Assembly: GCA_015057585.1 (NCBI GenBank)
Contig: SVEF01000012.1
Location: 1 to 64,000, forward strand
Direction: 5' to 3'
Length of the DNA: 64,000 nt
DNA from: Lachnospiraceae bacterium
GTDB taxonomy: Bacteria > Bacillota > Clostridia > Lachnospirales > Lachnospiraceae
The translations under genes and the position numbers were made by a program. Below are positions 43,764 to 52,994 of this stretch, piece by piece (positions within the stretch are counted from its first letter, which is position 1; every line of letters begins with the position of its first letter). Below the pieces are notes generated by a model, which was given only the letters and a program-made list of their open reading frames with translations, was not told where the DNA came from and ran no database searches.

Positions 43764-43792
43764 TTGACAGTGTAATACACGTCTGCTAAAAT
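43764..43792 (+). promoter_or_regulatory. Promoter of the plus-strand lipoprotein gene
   Basis: -35 TTGACA (43764-43769), 17 bases, -10 TAAAAT (43787-43792). The sequence CAGTGTAA at 43768-43775 is also found in the divergent pheA promoter (43701-43708), next to a GTGTAATACAC palindrome. Confidence 0.75.
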
Positions 43793-43824
43793 AAATACAT
43801 ATTTATTTTGCAAGGAGATTTCGT

Positions 43825-44790
43825 ATGAAGAAAAAAATATCTTATATCCTTTTTATCACTTTTATAATTTTCAGTGTTTCCTGCTCTCCAAAGCCGGTTG
43901 AAACACCGGACGCGTCACCTTCTCCTACAAAAGCATTATCCCCGGCACCATCTGCTTATGACGGTCCTGCCATTGACTATATGCAGTTATCCGTTAGTAA
44001 CAGCGAAAATGGAGAGTACATTTCCATCTCTGCCTACAACAATGGTTTTAATCAGGCGTATGTCGAATATGTCGGAGAATACAAAAAAGCCGCCAACTTT
44101 GATTTGTCGGTTTTAACGAGTTTAGCTGAACAGGTGAAAAATTCCGGTGTCGAAGCCATTCACGACCATCACGTCTATGAAACCGGCGAAACCTATGCCA
44201 ACATGTATATCTCTTTTACCGATGGCAGCCAAATTTTCGCCGACTATTCCGGTTTGGTTCCGGAGGAATTTTTAACGTATTATCAGATTTTAGAAAATTA
44301 CTTCCTTACCCTGGTTGCTGACCTTCCAATTTATGTTCCCCGCCCGGTTGTGATGGGTGAGGTCAACGAATTGACCTTGACTGAACTTATGAATATCATG
44401 GAAAACACCGGACTGGAGTATCTGGATGGTTTCTCCATTTATGAAGTTCCGATGGATGATGCCTTTGATACGGAAATGGGACTTTCCCATCACAAAACTA
44501 TAAAGAGCGGCACCATGTGCGGTCCGGTCATGTCAGGCAGCGCTTTTTCCCTTGCTGTTGCAGTTTTGGAAAAGGATGCGGATATCACCTCCGTCGCTAA
44601 CAACTTTGCAACCAACATCCGTTGGAACCGCTGGGTTTGTGTCAGTGCAAGCGATGCCCTGATTGCCCAAAAAGATAACATGGTTCTCTGTCTGGTAAGC
44701 TACGGTGATATGTATAAAAAAACTGCTGCTGCCATCCGCGCCTTAGGTTGGACGGAAGTAAAGACGCTTGGAGCACCGGATTATAATTAA
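43825..44790 (+). CDS. Lipoprotein of unknown function
   Basis: A 321-residue exported lipoprotein: signal peptide with lipobox FSVSC (Cys20), a short Pro/Ser/Thr linker, and a soluble region without recognised domains. No repeats or catalytic motif are evident. It has its own promoter, an AAGGAG ribosome site and a terminator, so it is monocistronic, divergent from pheA. The shared motif in the two promoters hints at a common regulator. Confidence 0.8.
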   Translation: MKKKISYILFITFIIFSVSCSPKPVETPDASPSPTKALSPAPSAYDGPAIDYMQLSVSNSENGEYISISAYNNGFNQAYVEYVGEYKKAANFDLSVLTSLAEQVKNSGVEAIHDHHVYETGETYANMYISFTDGSQIFADYSGLVPEEFLTYYQILENYFLTLVADLPIYVPRPVVMGEVNELTLTELMNIMENTGLEYLDGFSIYEVPMDDAFDTEMGLSHHKTIKSGTMCGPVMSGSAFSLAVAVLEKDADITSVANNFATNIRWNRWVCVSASDALIAQKDNMVLCLVSYGDMYKKTAAAIRALGWTEVKTLGAPDYN

Positions 44791-44805
44791 TCAGTTCATA
44801 ACAAA

Positions 44806-44835
44806 CGGCACGGAAATTTCTCCGTGCCGCTTTCT
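44806..44835 (+). terminator. Terminator after the lipoprotein gene
   Basis: Perfect stem CGGCACGGA/TCCGTGCCG with a six-base loop, followed by CTTTCTTTTTCTT. It may also stop the minus-strand gene ending at 44841. Confidence 0.88.
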
Positions 44836-44840
44836 TTTTC

Positions 44841-45512
44841 TTATATAAACCAGAAAACACTATATGCAATAAACAGTTGTCCCAGATAATACGTTACCAA
44901 ATCCGCGGCACGCATCCATTCCTTCTTATTTCCAAAGGCGTCAAAAATGAGTAATACATCGCTAAACGTAAATAATCCCGCACCAATTGACATAATCAAT
45001 GCCCCGGTATTTGCCGGATTAAAATAATACATTACTCCGGTATGTACCGTAATAAAAATTAACGCCGTGATATAAACGATGCCAAAGATTCTTAAACCAA
45101 GTCCGGCTTTTATCGAAACATGAATATAAATATTTAGCAGCACTGCAAGCACTCCGCAGATTAACAGCGTCTTCTGCAATTGTGTACCGTCAAACGGTAA
45201 CAGGGAGCTGATAAACAGCACATGACCGACCAAATTGGCAAAGGCACCTGCGACAAACCATGGCTCCGGGTTTTCTTTTAAAAACTGGTAGTTCAAAAGG
45301 AAATCACCTACGGCACAGCAACTCAATCCGCACACCACAATCCATCCGTGCTGCGGATTTTTCGTGTGTAAAACACTCAACAGTCCGACCATCACAAAGA
45401 CAACTGCCGCCACAGTCTTTAAAATAAGTGCCAATTTCATATTTCCCTTTTTTTCAACCCGAATGAATGCAATTTGTAACAAAAATCCTATGAGAGCCAA
45501 ACAATAAATCAT
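44841..45512 (-). CDS. YhhN/lysoplasmalogenase-like membrane protein
   Basis: About 223 residues with seven to eight transmembrane helices and the YhhN pattern: CAVGDFLLNYQF near 72 and FTFSDVLLIFDAF near 185, the Asp-containing motifs of the TMEM86 group. Eukaryotic members split the vinyl-ether bond of lysoplasmalogens; many anaerobic Clostridia make plasmalogens, so a lipid role is plausible but unproven. The start at 45512 is chosen from the AAGGAG site; the ORF extends 62 codons further without support. Confidence 0.82.
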   Translation of the reverse strand: MIYCLALIGFLLQIAFIRVEKKGNMKLALILKTVAAVVFVMVGLLSVLHTKNPQHGWIVVCGLSCCAVGDFLLNYQFLKENPEPWFVAGAFANLVGHVLFISSLLPFDGTQLQKTLLICGVLAVLLNIYIHVSIKAGLGLRIFGIVYITALIFITVHTGVMYYFNPANTGALIMSIGAGLFTFSDVLLIFDAFGNKKEWMRAADLVTYYLGQLFIAYSVFWFI

Positions 45513-45615
45513 ATTTTCTTTACTCCTTATTTTCTCTTTCGTATTTTCTGGATACTGACTTGCACAATGTATTATAACATACTTCCGGAAAATTTTATAT
45601 GGGGTAAAGAAAAAA

Positions 45616-47496
45616 CTAAGCTGTTTCTGTATAATATTGTGCCTGTGCATTCCAAAGCTCGTAGTATTTTCCTTCTTCATCAGCAACAAGCTTCGCATGT
45701 GTGCCCTGCTGAATTACCGCACCTTCATGGAACACCGCAATCTCATCACAGAATTTACAAGAGGACAACCGGTGGGAAATATAGATTGCCGTCTTATCTC
45801 CTGCAATTTCATCAAATTTGCTATAAATCTCTGCCTCTGCCATTGGGTCAAGCGCCGCGGTCGGTTCGTCCAAAATAATAAACGGAGCATCCTTATAGAG
45901 TGCCCGGGCAATGGCAATCTTCTGTGCTTCGCCTCCCGAAACATCTACCCCTTTATCCTCATAATCCTTATAGAGATAGGTTTCTGTTCCCTCCGGCATT
46001 TCTGCAAGTTTGTCAGAAAATCCTGCTTTTTCCAAGCAATCAAGTACCCGGTTCTTATCGAACGCCACCTTTGACGCTACATTCTGTCCAAGCTTTAAGC
46101 TAAAGAGTTTGAAGTCCTGAAATACCACCGAAAAAATATCCATATACTCCCGGTAATTATATTTTCGTATATCAATGCCGTTCAGTAAAATTTCTCCCTC
46201 GGTCGGGTCATACAAACGGCACAGCAGCTTGATAAAGGTTGTTTTTCCGCTTCCGTTCATCCCTACAACAGCCAGACGTTTCCCGATTTCAAATTTCATG
46301 TTAATGCCTTTGAGTGCATAGTTTTCGCTCCCCGGATACTTGAAGGATACATTACGAAATTCCACCTGATAATTACGGTCACGACGTTTTTCCACCGTAA
46401 GGCTTCCCTGATACATCGTATTCGGAATATCAAGAAATTCGTAGGTCAGTTCCAGAAATGGCGTATTGTTGCGCATTCTTCCAAGGTAGTATACAAAATT
46501 TGACATGCCCCCTGAAACCTTACTCATAGCTGCAACATACTGGGTGACAGCACCAAGACCAAAGGCACCGGCAAGTGCCTTTAAACACACAAATCCGTAA
46601 ACAATACCGGTAAAAAGCACCGATACCGCAGCTCCGGCTGCACTGTACAATCCCATAGGTCCCCATGCAAGGTGGGCAAACAAGCCATTGGAGCCAAAGG
46701 TGTCCTCCTTGTTACGGTTATATCTGTCACAGATGTTATCCTGACGATACATTCTTACATCCGTTGCAATCTCTGTATGATACCCTAGAAAACCAAAGAA
46801 CGAAAACAATCGGTTCCCAAGATTATGGGAGTCCGCGTATTTGGCATAGTAGGCGCCGCCCTTGTTGCTCAAAACCGGTGAAAGGAAGGTAACTGCCAGC
46901 ATCAGAAGTATGACTGCAATCACAAGCAGCGGATGATTTAATATCACCAGAATTCCGCTGCCTTCCGGCACCTTGCTCATAAACAGTGATACAGTGAGCG
47001 CCAGACCGCCAAGAATGGTTAATGCAGAAGAACACAAACCTTCATAGAAAAGTATGACATAATAAAGTCCCCAGCCGCCTCCCCGCATATTCTGACGAAT
47101 GGTAGACAGAAGTTCCGAAGTATGGGTGTCGTCAAGGCTGACATAGTCCATATCCAGCATTTTACCGGATATGATATTTTCTACCTTTAACCAAAGTCCG
47201 GCATTCTGTGCTTCTTTCCATTTGTTTAAAAGTGCTGTGCCAAGAGCTATTACAGCAGCAGACCCAAGGGTAACAAAAACAAGGAACTTCAAACGTTCTG
47301 CATTCCTATTTCCTGCCAATTCATCCACAATCAGGGCGGAAAGGAAAATTCCGACATACGGAGTCAGAGCGTTCCAGATTACAAAAAACAAGCGTGATAC
47401 TACCATTTGCGGATAACGGTCATAAAACAGTTTCAGTCCGCGGTGATTTAATCTTAACATTTCTCCAAAGGACATTTTCTTTTTAGTTTTCTCCAT
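45616..47496 (-). CDS. ABC exporter half (second of pair)
   Basis: About 626 residues: six transmembrane helices (about 20-330) and an ATPase with Walker A GMNGSGKTT near 405, signature VSGGEAQK near 515, Walker B IILDEPTAALDP and switch ISHRLSS. All catalytic residues are present. The ATG at 47496 is chosen from the GGAGAGG site; it overlaps the preceding exporter gene by 14 bases, so the two halves are translated together and probably form a heterodimer. It ends the operon headed by the LytTR response regulator. Confidence 0.92.
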   Translation of the reverse strand: MEKTKKKMSFGEMLRLNHRGLKLFYDRYPQMVVSRLFFVIWNALTPYVGIFLSALIVDELAGNRNAERLKFLVFVTLGSAAVIALGTALLNKWKEAQNAGLWLKVENIISGKMLDMDYVSLDDTHTSELLSTIRQNMRGGGWGLYYVILFYEGLCSSALTILGGLALTVSLFMSKVPEGSGILVILNHPLLVIAVILLMLAVTFLSPVLSNKGGAYYAKYADSHNLGNRLFSFFGFLGYHTEIATDVRMYRQDNICDRYNRNKEDTFGSNGLFAHLAWGPMGLYSAAGAAVSVLFTGIVYGFVCLKALAGAFGLGAVTQYVAAMSKVSGGMSNFVYYLGRMRNNTPFLELTYEFLDIPNTMYQGSLTVEKRRDRNYQVEFRNVSFKYPGSENYALKGINMKFEIGKRLAVVGMNGSGKTTFIKLLCRLYDPTEGEILLNGIDIRKYNYREYMDIFSVVFQDFKLFSLKLGQNVASKVAFDKNRVLDCLEKAGFSDKLAEMPEGTETYLYKDYEDKGVDVSGGEAQKIAIARALYKDAPFIILDEPTAALDPMAEAEIYSKFDEIAGDKTAIYISHRLSSCKFCDEIAVFHEGAVIQQGTHAKLVADEEGKYYELWNAQAQYYTETA

Positions 47497-49345
47497 GTTC
47501 TTCCTCTCCTTCCTTGTAATATTTGCTCTGCACTTCATAAAGCCCGGCATATTTTCCGCCTGCTTTCATAAGTTCTTCATGAGTTCCTTCCTCGCTGATG
47601 CCTCCGCCGTCAATCAAAATAATACGGTCACAAAAGCGGGTGCTGGCAAGACGATGGGAAATGTAAATGGAGGATTTCCCACTGGTCATTTCATTATACT
47701 TCTGATACAGTTCCGATTCTGCAATCGGGTCCAGAGCTGCCGTAGGCTCATCAAGCACAATAAACGGCGCATTCTTATACAATGCCCGGGCAAGCATCAG
47801 GCGTTGTGTTTCTCCGCCGGAGAGAAGGATTGCCTCCTCAAACACTTCCCGGTTTAAATAGGTTTCATAGCCGTTCTTTAAGGATTCTGTCTTTTTGCGA
47901 AGTCCCGCTTTCTCCACACACTCCTTTACGCGCTGCATATCAATATCCACACTGTCCTGTGCTACATTGGTTGCAATCGTACCGGCAAGGAGCGAAAAGC
48001 TTTGGAATACCGCAGAAAACATCCTGTAATAATCCCTGCGGTTATACTCTCTGATATCCTTCCCATCCAAAAGAACCCGCCCTTCGGTTGGGTCAAGAAA
48101 GCCGCAAATCAGCTTAATAAGCGTTGTCTTACCTGCACCATTTAAACCTACCACTGCCAGCTTTTCGCCGGGATGCAGGGTGAGATTGATATTGCTAAGC
48201 GTATCCCTGTCTGCTCCCGGATAACGGAAAAACACATTTTCCAGCCGGATTTCATACTTTTTATCCTCTTCCGGAGTGATAGCTTCTCCGTTTTCAAATC
48301 GAAACGGTTCTTCATATTCCATACATTCACGTACAGTGGAAATGTCTAGGGACTGCTTATAAAGCGTATTAAAACCGCCAAGAATACCGGTCACCCAAGT
48401 GGTAAAGCCACTCACCGCACTGAAAAACAGAAGAAACTCTGCAACACTCAGTCCGTTGTTTAAAACAAGTCTGACAAGATACGCATATGCAAGACCATTA
48501 CGTACAAAGGTAAGTAGCAGGTCCACAATTTTCGCCCAAATGTAAACACCCTGAGCTTTCTGCTGGAAGGCAGTATAAGCTTCCACTAACTTACTGTATA
48601 ATTCGTCAATCCATGGACGCAGGCCAAAAATACGGATGTCCTTTGCCGCAGTCAAGTCACTGGCACGTCTGCCCAGATAATACATCCGGTCCTCCAGTTC
48701 ACCCTCTTCTTCCCGATGACGGTATCCCCATTCATTCACGCGGTTACCGATAACATAACTGATTACCGTCGTTACCAGAATAGCCACCATCAAAATTGGT
48801 TGCACAGAAGACATCAGTACAACATAAAATGCAAATCCCAAAATATTTGTTGCAAGCTCTGTGAGTGTGGTCCAAACTGCTTCTGTTGCAGCATTATTCG
48901 AGTTAATTGCATCCTGTGATTTTGCTCTCAGCTTCTTAAATCTCTCTTCAAATAAATTAGGATAAGAAGTGGTTGCTGTCTTTTTATGCAGCAGTGCAAT
49001 AATTTCACCACGGACACTGATTCTTCCGTACATTGTATTTTCATTGACATATTCTGCTGCTGCGGACACAAACATCAACGCAAGAACAAAACCTGTAATT
49101 GTCCCTATCAGCTCCGGCACCGGAGCCCGTCTTTCCACCACGGAAAGTATTGTAGGGGAAACATACAAATTAATCAGGTTCAGTGCAACTGCCAAAAGTG
49201 CGGAAAGCAGACTCAGAACAATCACCTTTTTCTCTCCTGAAGTCCAAGCGAGTTTTATCATGTACCATGCGTTCTGCCCCATATGATATTTTGGCTTCGG
49301 AGTTTTTTCTTTTTTCATTTTTTCTTTCATTGCGAAAAGCACCAT
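47483..49345 (-). CDS. ABC exporter half (first of pair)
   Basis: A 620-residue exporter half with six transmembrane helices and an ATPase domain: Walker A GLNGAGKTT, signature LLSGGETQR, Walker B IVLDEPTAALDP, switch ISHRLAS. Like its partner it keeps all catalytic residues, so both ATP sites may work. The N terminus is Lys-rich. The start is uncertain, with ATG at 49345 or a later Met; no strong ribosome site is seen. It follows the GHKL kinase gene by 87 bases. Substrate unknown; linkage to an AgrA-type regulator suggests a peptide or antimicrobial. Confidence 0.9.
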   Translation of the reverse strand: MVLFAMKEKMKKEKTPKPKYHMGQNAWYMIKLAWTSGEKKVIVLSLLSALLAVALNLINLYVSPTILSVVERRAPVPELIGTITGFVLALMFVSAAAEYVNENTMYGRISVRGEIIALLHKKTATTSYPNLFEERFKKLRAKSQDAINSNNAATEAVWTTLTELATNILGFAFYVVLMSSVQPILMVAILVTTVISYVIGNRVNEWGYRHREEEGELEDRMYYLGRRASDLTAAKDIRIFGLRPWIDELYSKLVEAYTAFQQKAQGVYIWAKIVDLLLTFVRNGLAYAYLVRLVLNNGLSVAEFLLFFSAVSGFTTWVTGILGGFNTLYKQSLDISTVRECMEYEEPFRFENGEAITPEEDKKYEIRLENVFFRYPGADRDTLSNINLTLHPGEKLAVVGLNGAGKTTLIKLICGFLDPTEGRVLLDGKDIREYNRRDYYRMFSAVFQSFSLLAGTIATNVAQDSVDIDMQRVKECVEKAGLRKKTESLKNGYETYLNREVFEEAILLSGGETQRLMLARALYKNAPFIVLDEPTAALDPIAESELYQKYNEMTSGKSSIYISHRLASTRFCDRIILIDGGGISEEGTHEELMKAGGKYAGLYEVQSKYYKEGEEEHGEN

Positions 49346-49432
49346 CCTTTCTGTGGTTCACAATAACACAAAAATTCGCCCCCGCTGAAATTCGGGGACG
49401 AATTGTAATTTTGAGGTGGTGAATTGCAGATT

Positions 49433-50095
49433 TTATATCTGCGGAAGTAATATTTCTGTTGTAAACGCTCCATCCTCACTGTTCCGGCTGATATATCCGT
49501 CCAACCGCTCCACAATGGCATCAATGCGTACAAGGCCAAACCCATGCCCCTCGCCCTTGGTACTGCGAAATAATTTTCCTTCCTTTTTCATCTTCTTTCC
49601 CGCCGTAAAGTTGGTGAAGGAAATATAGAGCTGGGTGTTCTTCATATCCATATAGACACGAATCACACGCTGTTCCTTCGGAAGCTTCATGCTGGCTTCA
49701 ATGGCATTGTCAAACAGGTTGCCAATGATGCAGCATAAATCAATCTCCGAGGATTTTAGTTTCACCGGAATGTGCGCATCCGCTACAACCTTTATCCCCC
49801 TTGCACTCGCAAGAGAAATCTTAGAATTCAAAATGGCATCCGTCATCGGATTGCCTGTCTTAATTACGGTATCAACCGTAGTTAAATCCTCATCAAGCAG
49901 GTCAAGATAATTCTTAATTGCTTCGAGGTCTCCTTTCGCCGCATAGGCTTTCATGGTTTGGATGTGATTTCGGTAGTCGTGCCGCCAGCCGCGGATTTGA
50001 CGGTACATATTGTCAACTTCCTTGTAATGGGTTTCTATCAACTCATGCTGGTAATCCTCTATCTGCTTATTAATCTTTTTTGAAAACAATCCCAT
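49433..50095 (-). CDS. GHKL sensor kinase without membrane sensor domain
   Basis: About 220 residues. A short coiled coil is followed by the phospho-acceptor helix with His in RGWRHDYRNH near 38 and a GHKL ATPase domain with N-box NLFDNAIEAS near 125 and G-box GHGFGLVRID near 185. This is the catalytic core of AgrC/NatK-type kinases; the usual N-terminal transmembrane sensor region is missing. The start at 50095 has GAGGTGA six bases upstream, within the end of the response regulator gene. It works with the LytTR regulator encoded before it, probably sensing an intracellular or protein-borne signal. Confidence 0.88.
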   Translation of the reverse strand: MGLFSKKINKQIEDYQHELIETHYKEVDNMYRQIRGWRHDYRNHIQTMKAYAAKGDLEAIKNYLDLLDEDLTTVDTVIKTGNPMTDAILNSKISLASARGIKVVADAHIPVKLKSSEIDLCCIIGNLFDNAIEASMKLPKEQRVIRVYMDMKNTQLYISFTNFTAGKKMKKEGKLFRSTKGEGHGFGLVRIDAIVERLDGYISRNSEDGAFTTEILLPQI

Positions 50096-50100
50096 CTGCG

Positions 50101-50799
50101 TCACCTCATATTAATGATGGCACGGTTGATACCGTCATACGCTCCCCTCGGAAGAGGAATGGCGGTTCCATCCAACAGTTTTATTTCTGCTTTCGTTACA
50201 CGGCTGATTTGCGTCAGATTTACAATAACCGAACGTCCCACCCGGTAAAACCGTTCATCCAACTGCTTTTCCAAGTCACCCAAGGTCATTTTTACCGTAA
50301 TGTCCTGCGTGGCATGAATCGTCACATAATTGCCAAACACATCCGCATACCATATTTGATAAACCGGTACACGCACCATTTCTCTGCTCACTTCAAAATT
50401 TAAAACCTTTTCGTTCCTGGAAAGCTTATCTGTGGCGCGGTCCAGCACGGCAAACATTTTTTCCTCTTTTACCGGCTTCATCAAATAATGTAGTGCCGCA
50501 ACCTCATACCCTTCGGAAATATAATCCGAATATCCTGTGATAAACACAATCTGGACGGTATCATTTGTCCTGCGCAACTGTTTTGCCATCGTTACGCCAT
50601 CCATCTCCCCCATTTCAATATCAAGCAGAAGAAGGTCATAATCGTTTTCTTCCGCATAGTGAAACCAAAAGTTTTCTGCAGAGCTAAAAGTGTCCGTATG
50701 TACCATGTGACCGGCGCCTTCCGCCCAAGAGGTCACCATATGCAAAACATATTGTCTGTCTGCTTCAGAGTCATCACAGATTGCAATTTTGTATTTCAT
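50101..50799 (-). CDS. LytTR family response regulator
   Basis: About 232 residues. Residues 1-120 are a receiver domain with DD near 8, phospho-acceptor Asp in LLLLDIEMGEMDG near 57 and Lys in LMKPVKEEK near 107. Residues 130-230 are a LytTR DNA-binding domain (ERFYRVGRSVIVNLTQI). It resembles AgrA/NatR-type regulators. It heads the run regulator-kinase-exporter-exporter, suggesting control of the ABC pair. The start at 50799 follows AAGGATGG. Confidence 0.93.
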   Translation of the reverse strand: MKYKIAICDDSEADRQYVLHMVTSWAEGAGHMVHTDTFSSAENFWFHYAEENDYDLLLLDIEMGEMDGVTMAKQLRRTNDTVQIVFITGYSDYISEGYEVAALHYLMKPVKEEKMFAVLDRATDKLSRNEKVLNFEVSREMVRVPVYQIWYADVFGNYVTIHATQDITVKMTLGDLEKQLDERFYRVGRSVIVNLTQISRVTKAEIKLLDGTAIPLPRGAYDGINRAIINMR

Positions 50800-50829
50800 G
50801 CTCTTACCATCCTTATTTTGCACAAATGC

Positions 50830-51495
50830 TTACAACAATTCACACTCACGAAGTATCGCTTCAACCGGCTCCCAAATTGTTAACGCAGGGTTCTCTTTAT
50901 AATATTGAAATCCCTTGTACTGATCCTGATACTCACCACTAGATGTTTTGGCTTCCATAATCCTTTTAGAACGTATTATAGCAGTTTTCACATCATCAAG
51001 TGACAGTTTTGACAAACACCGCTTGAAATTATCCTCGTGCTTATATTGATCTAAATTTTCAAATTTCTCACCAAATGCCCTATTTATATGAGATAAATAT
51101 TGTGTTCTGTTTGTCAGGATTCCATTACAGGTTTGTTTGTGTAAAACAATCCATAATTCAAATGTGAAGTTGCTATATCCCAGACTATATTTGAATTTAC
51201 GACCTATAGTTGAATTAGCTTCTTTCAATTCTGACAAAATATTCTTGAATTTTGTAACATGCACCTCATCGTTACTTTCATAATCACAGATATGCGTCAC
51301 CTTTGGCGTAGCAATGGGATTAACGGTTTTTGCATACTTTTTAGGACTTTGTTGTACTTTTGGAACAAGGCTAACCGTATATTTCGATTCGTCGCAAGCA
51401 TTTATTTGTTCCTGCAACCAGCCAAAATACCATTGTTCTGTTTCACCCTCAACTGTGAAAACATATCTACGGTTTTCTTTTCTATCAGTTGCCAT
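50830..51495 (-). CDS. RloB-like TOPRIM protein
   Basis: About 221 residues. It matches the RloB family: the TOPRIM-like Glu in VFTVEGETEQWYF near residue 17, an acidic motif CDYESNDEV near 70, and FELWIVLHKQ near 110. RloB genes were first named from restriction-modification loci and occur beside AAA ATPase genes, as here. A nuclease or other metal-dependent activity on nucleic acids is likely from TOPRIM features, but the substrate is unknown. The ATG at 51495 has a perfect AAGGAGG site and overlaps the ATPase gene by 11 bases. Base composition is AT-rich compared with neighbours, suggesting transfer. Confidence 0.85.
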   Translation of the reverse strand: MATDRKENRRYVFTVEGETEQWYFGWLQEQINACDESKYTVSLVPKVQQSPKKYAKTVNPIATPKVTHICDYESNDEVHVTKFKNILSELKEANSTIGRKFKYSLGYSNFTFELWIVLHKQTCNGILTNRTQYLSHINRAFGEKFENLDQYKHEDNFKRCLSKLSLDDVKTAIIRSKRIMEAKTSSGEYQDQYKGFQYYKENPALTIWEPVEAILRECELL

Positions 51496-52807
51496 CGTTG
51501 CCTCCTTCACTAATAATCGACTCTAATATTGAGGAGAAGTCAACATCCTTTATCGCACCGTATTGATTGATAAAGTAATTTTTCATATAATCCTCACCTT
51601 TCCGCACTCCGCGTTCGCCAGAGGTCTTGAAATCAGAAAGGGCATAATGTTCACTTACATGAGTATTATCATCGCGCTCTACAAATTTAATTTCATCACG
51701 TCGAAACAAATTTGCATTTAAGAAAATCGGATTATGTGTATTAAAAATCAACTGTGCATGATGAATATTAATATCATCATTATGGAAAATGTTAATAATA
51801 TTCATAAGCGCCATTGGATGAATAGAAGCATCAAACTCATCCATCACCAATGTTCCGCCATCTATTAAAGCATCAATAATTAACGGAAACTCGTTAACAA
51901 ATCGAACTGTTCCATATGACTCATACATTTCAGCCGGAAGTACAACTTTCAAATCTCCATCTCTAATAATCGAACTTAACACTGTAGTTTCATTTTCTTG
52001 AGAAGCAACATATCCTAATGCATTAGAGTGTATACCAAACTCTTTTGCCACATCTGTTAGAGTTCTTTCAACATAAAACTTTTTGCTTTCCAAGTCAGAA
52101 TATTCACGTAACATTCTAATAGAATCCGAGCGATAAATAACCGTAAGTTTATTCTGAAACCAATTTAAAATTAAAGAAACCAGTTCTTTTGCAAAAATAG
52201 TTTTAAAACCATTTGTTAAGAACAATTCTTCTTCATTTAAACCGCTTACTGCAATTTCCTTTGCACTTTCAATGTTTTGTCCAATTTTATCATTTAAATA
52301 CTTGTTCTTAACGTTTTCGATATTTACAACAATATCTTTTCCACGCTCATAAACTACTGCGTCATTGATTTTTAAAACCTCATTATGAATATATCGATTA
52401 AACTTTCTATCTAAAAAGGAACCCAATTGCAGTTCTAAATTATATTCAATCAATAACCCTTGTTCGATAAATTTAATACCGAAAAGTGTTGGAACATTTT
52501 TTTCTCCTCTGAAAGGTATCAACTCCAATATATTAGTGGCTTGGTTCAATGTATCTTCATTTGTATTTCTGATATGTCCCCTTAGAACAATTTGTTTCAT
52601 TACATCCATAGCACCTATAAGATTTGTCTTTCCCGAAGCATTCGGACCATATATTACGGCAGAAGACAAAACACGATGCTTTTTTCCGGATATTGTTTGC
52701 TCAAACACACTATAGTCCAATCCCTTTTGTTTTGGTGCTGCTGTCATCGAAAAGATTGTTTCATCTTTAAATGACTTGTAGTTTCGTACATTAAATGCTA
52801 GTAGCAT
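51485..52807 (-). CDS. RloA-like AAA/ABC-type ATPase
   Basis: About 440 residues. It begins LLAFNVRNYKSFKDE, typical of the AAA15/AAA21 group of OLD-like ATPases. Walker A is YGPNASGKTN near 55, a signature-like YGTVRFVNEFPLI is near 310, Walker B LVMDEFDASIHP near 328, and a switch His in FNTHNP near 360. Such ATPases partner with a nuclease in phage defence (for example OLD, Gabija, PARIS); with RloB this makes a candidate two-gene defence module. The ATG at 52807 has a GGAGG site. Promoter and twin operators lie upstream. AT-rich. Confidence 0.87.
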   Translation of the reverse strand: MLLAFNVRNYKSFKDETIFSMTAAPKQKGLDYSVFEQTISGKKHRVLSSAVIYGPNASGKTNLIGAMDVMKQIVLRGHIRNTNEDTLNQATNILELIPFRGEKNVPTLFGIKFIEQGLLIEYNLELQLGSFLDRKFNRYIHNEVLKINDAVVYERGKDIVVNIENVKNKYLNDKIGQNIESAKEIAVSGLNEEELFLTNGFKTIFAKELVSLILNWFQNKLTVIYRSDSIRMLREYSDLESKKFYVERTLTDVAKEFGIHSNALGYVASQENETTVLSSIIRDGDLKVVLPAEMYESYGTVRFVNEFPLIIDALIDGGTLVMDEFDASIHPMALMNIINIFHNDDINIHHAQLIFNTHNPIFLNANLFRRDEIKFVERDDNTHVSEHYALSDFKTSGERGVRKGEDYMKNYFINQYGAIKDVDFSSILESIISEGGNDGN

Positions 52808-52820
52808 GAATACACCTCCA

Positions 52821-52914
52821 TTTTGCATAAAATTTGCAAATTCAATTATTTTATACTACTATTATACCAGGTTGTCAACATTTCATTCGTTAATTTTGCA
52901 GAAATATTGCAAAA
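52821..52914 (-). promoter_or_regulatory. RloA/RloB promoter with twin palindromic operators
   Basis: Promoter -35 TTGACA (52873-52878), 17 bases, -10 TATAAA (52850-52855). Two copies of TTTGCA-N7-TGCAAA flank it: one just downstream of the start (52822-52840) and one upstream of the -35 (52895-52913). Their centres are 73 bases apart, close to seven helical turns. A third, different palindrome (TTTGTG/CACAAA with inner CAG/CTG) lies at 52931-52955. Confidence 0.75.
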
Positions 52915-52994
52915 TCTCCACATGATTTGATTTGTGTCAGAAGTGCTGTCACAAACTAAATCCTCTCCTCTATCAATAATATCATTTGGTTCAT

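Noticed and set aside
50830..52807. PARIS (AriA/AriB) defence system
   Set aside because: The ATPase type is similar, but the second protein looks like RloB and not the DUF4435 TOPRIM protein AriB.
52931..52955. Palindrome TTTGTG/CACAAA as a third operator
   Set aside because: Its sequence differs from the twin operators and its position is 50 bases upstream of the promoter; noted, but no role could be supported.
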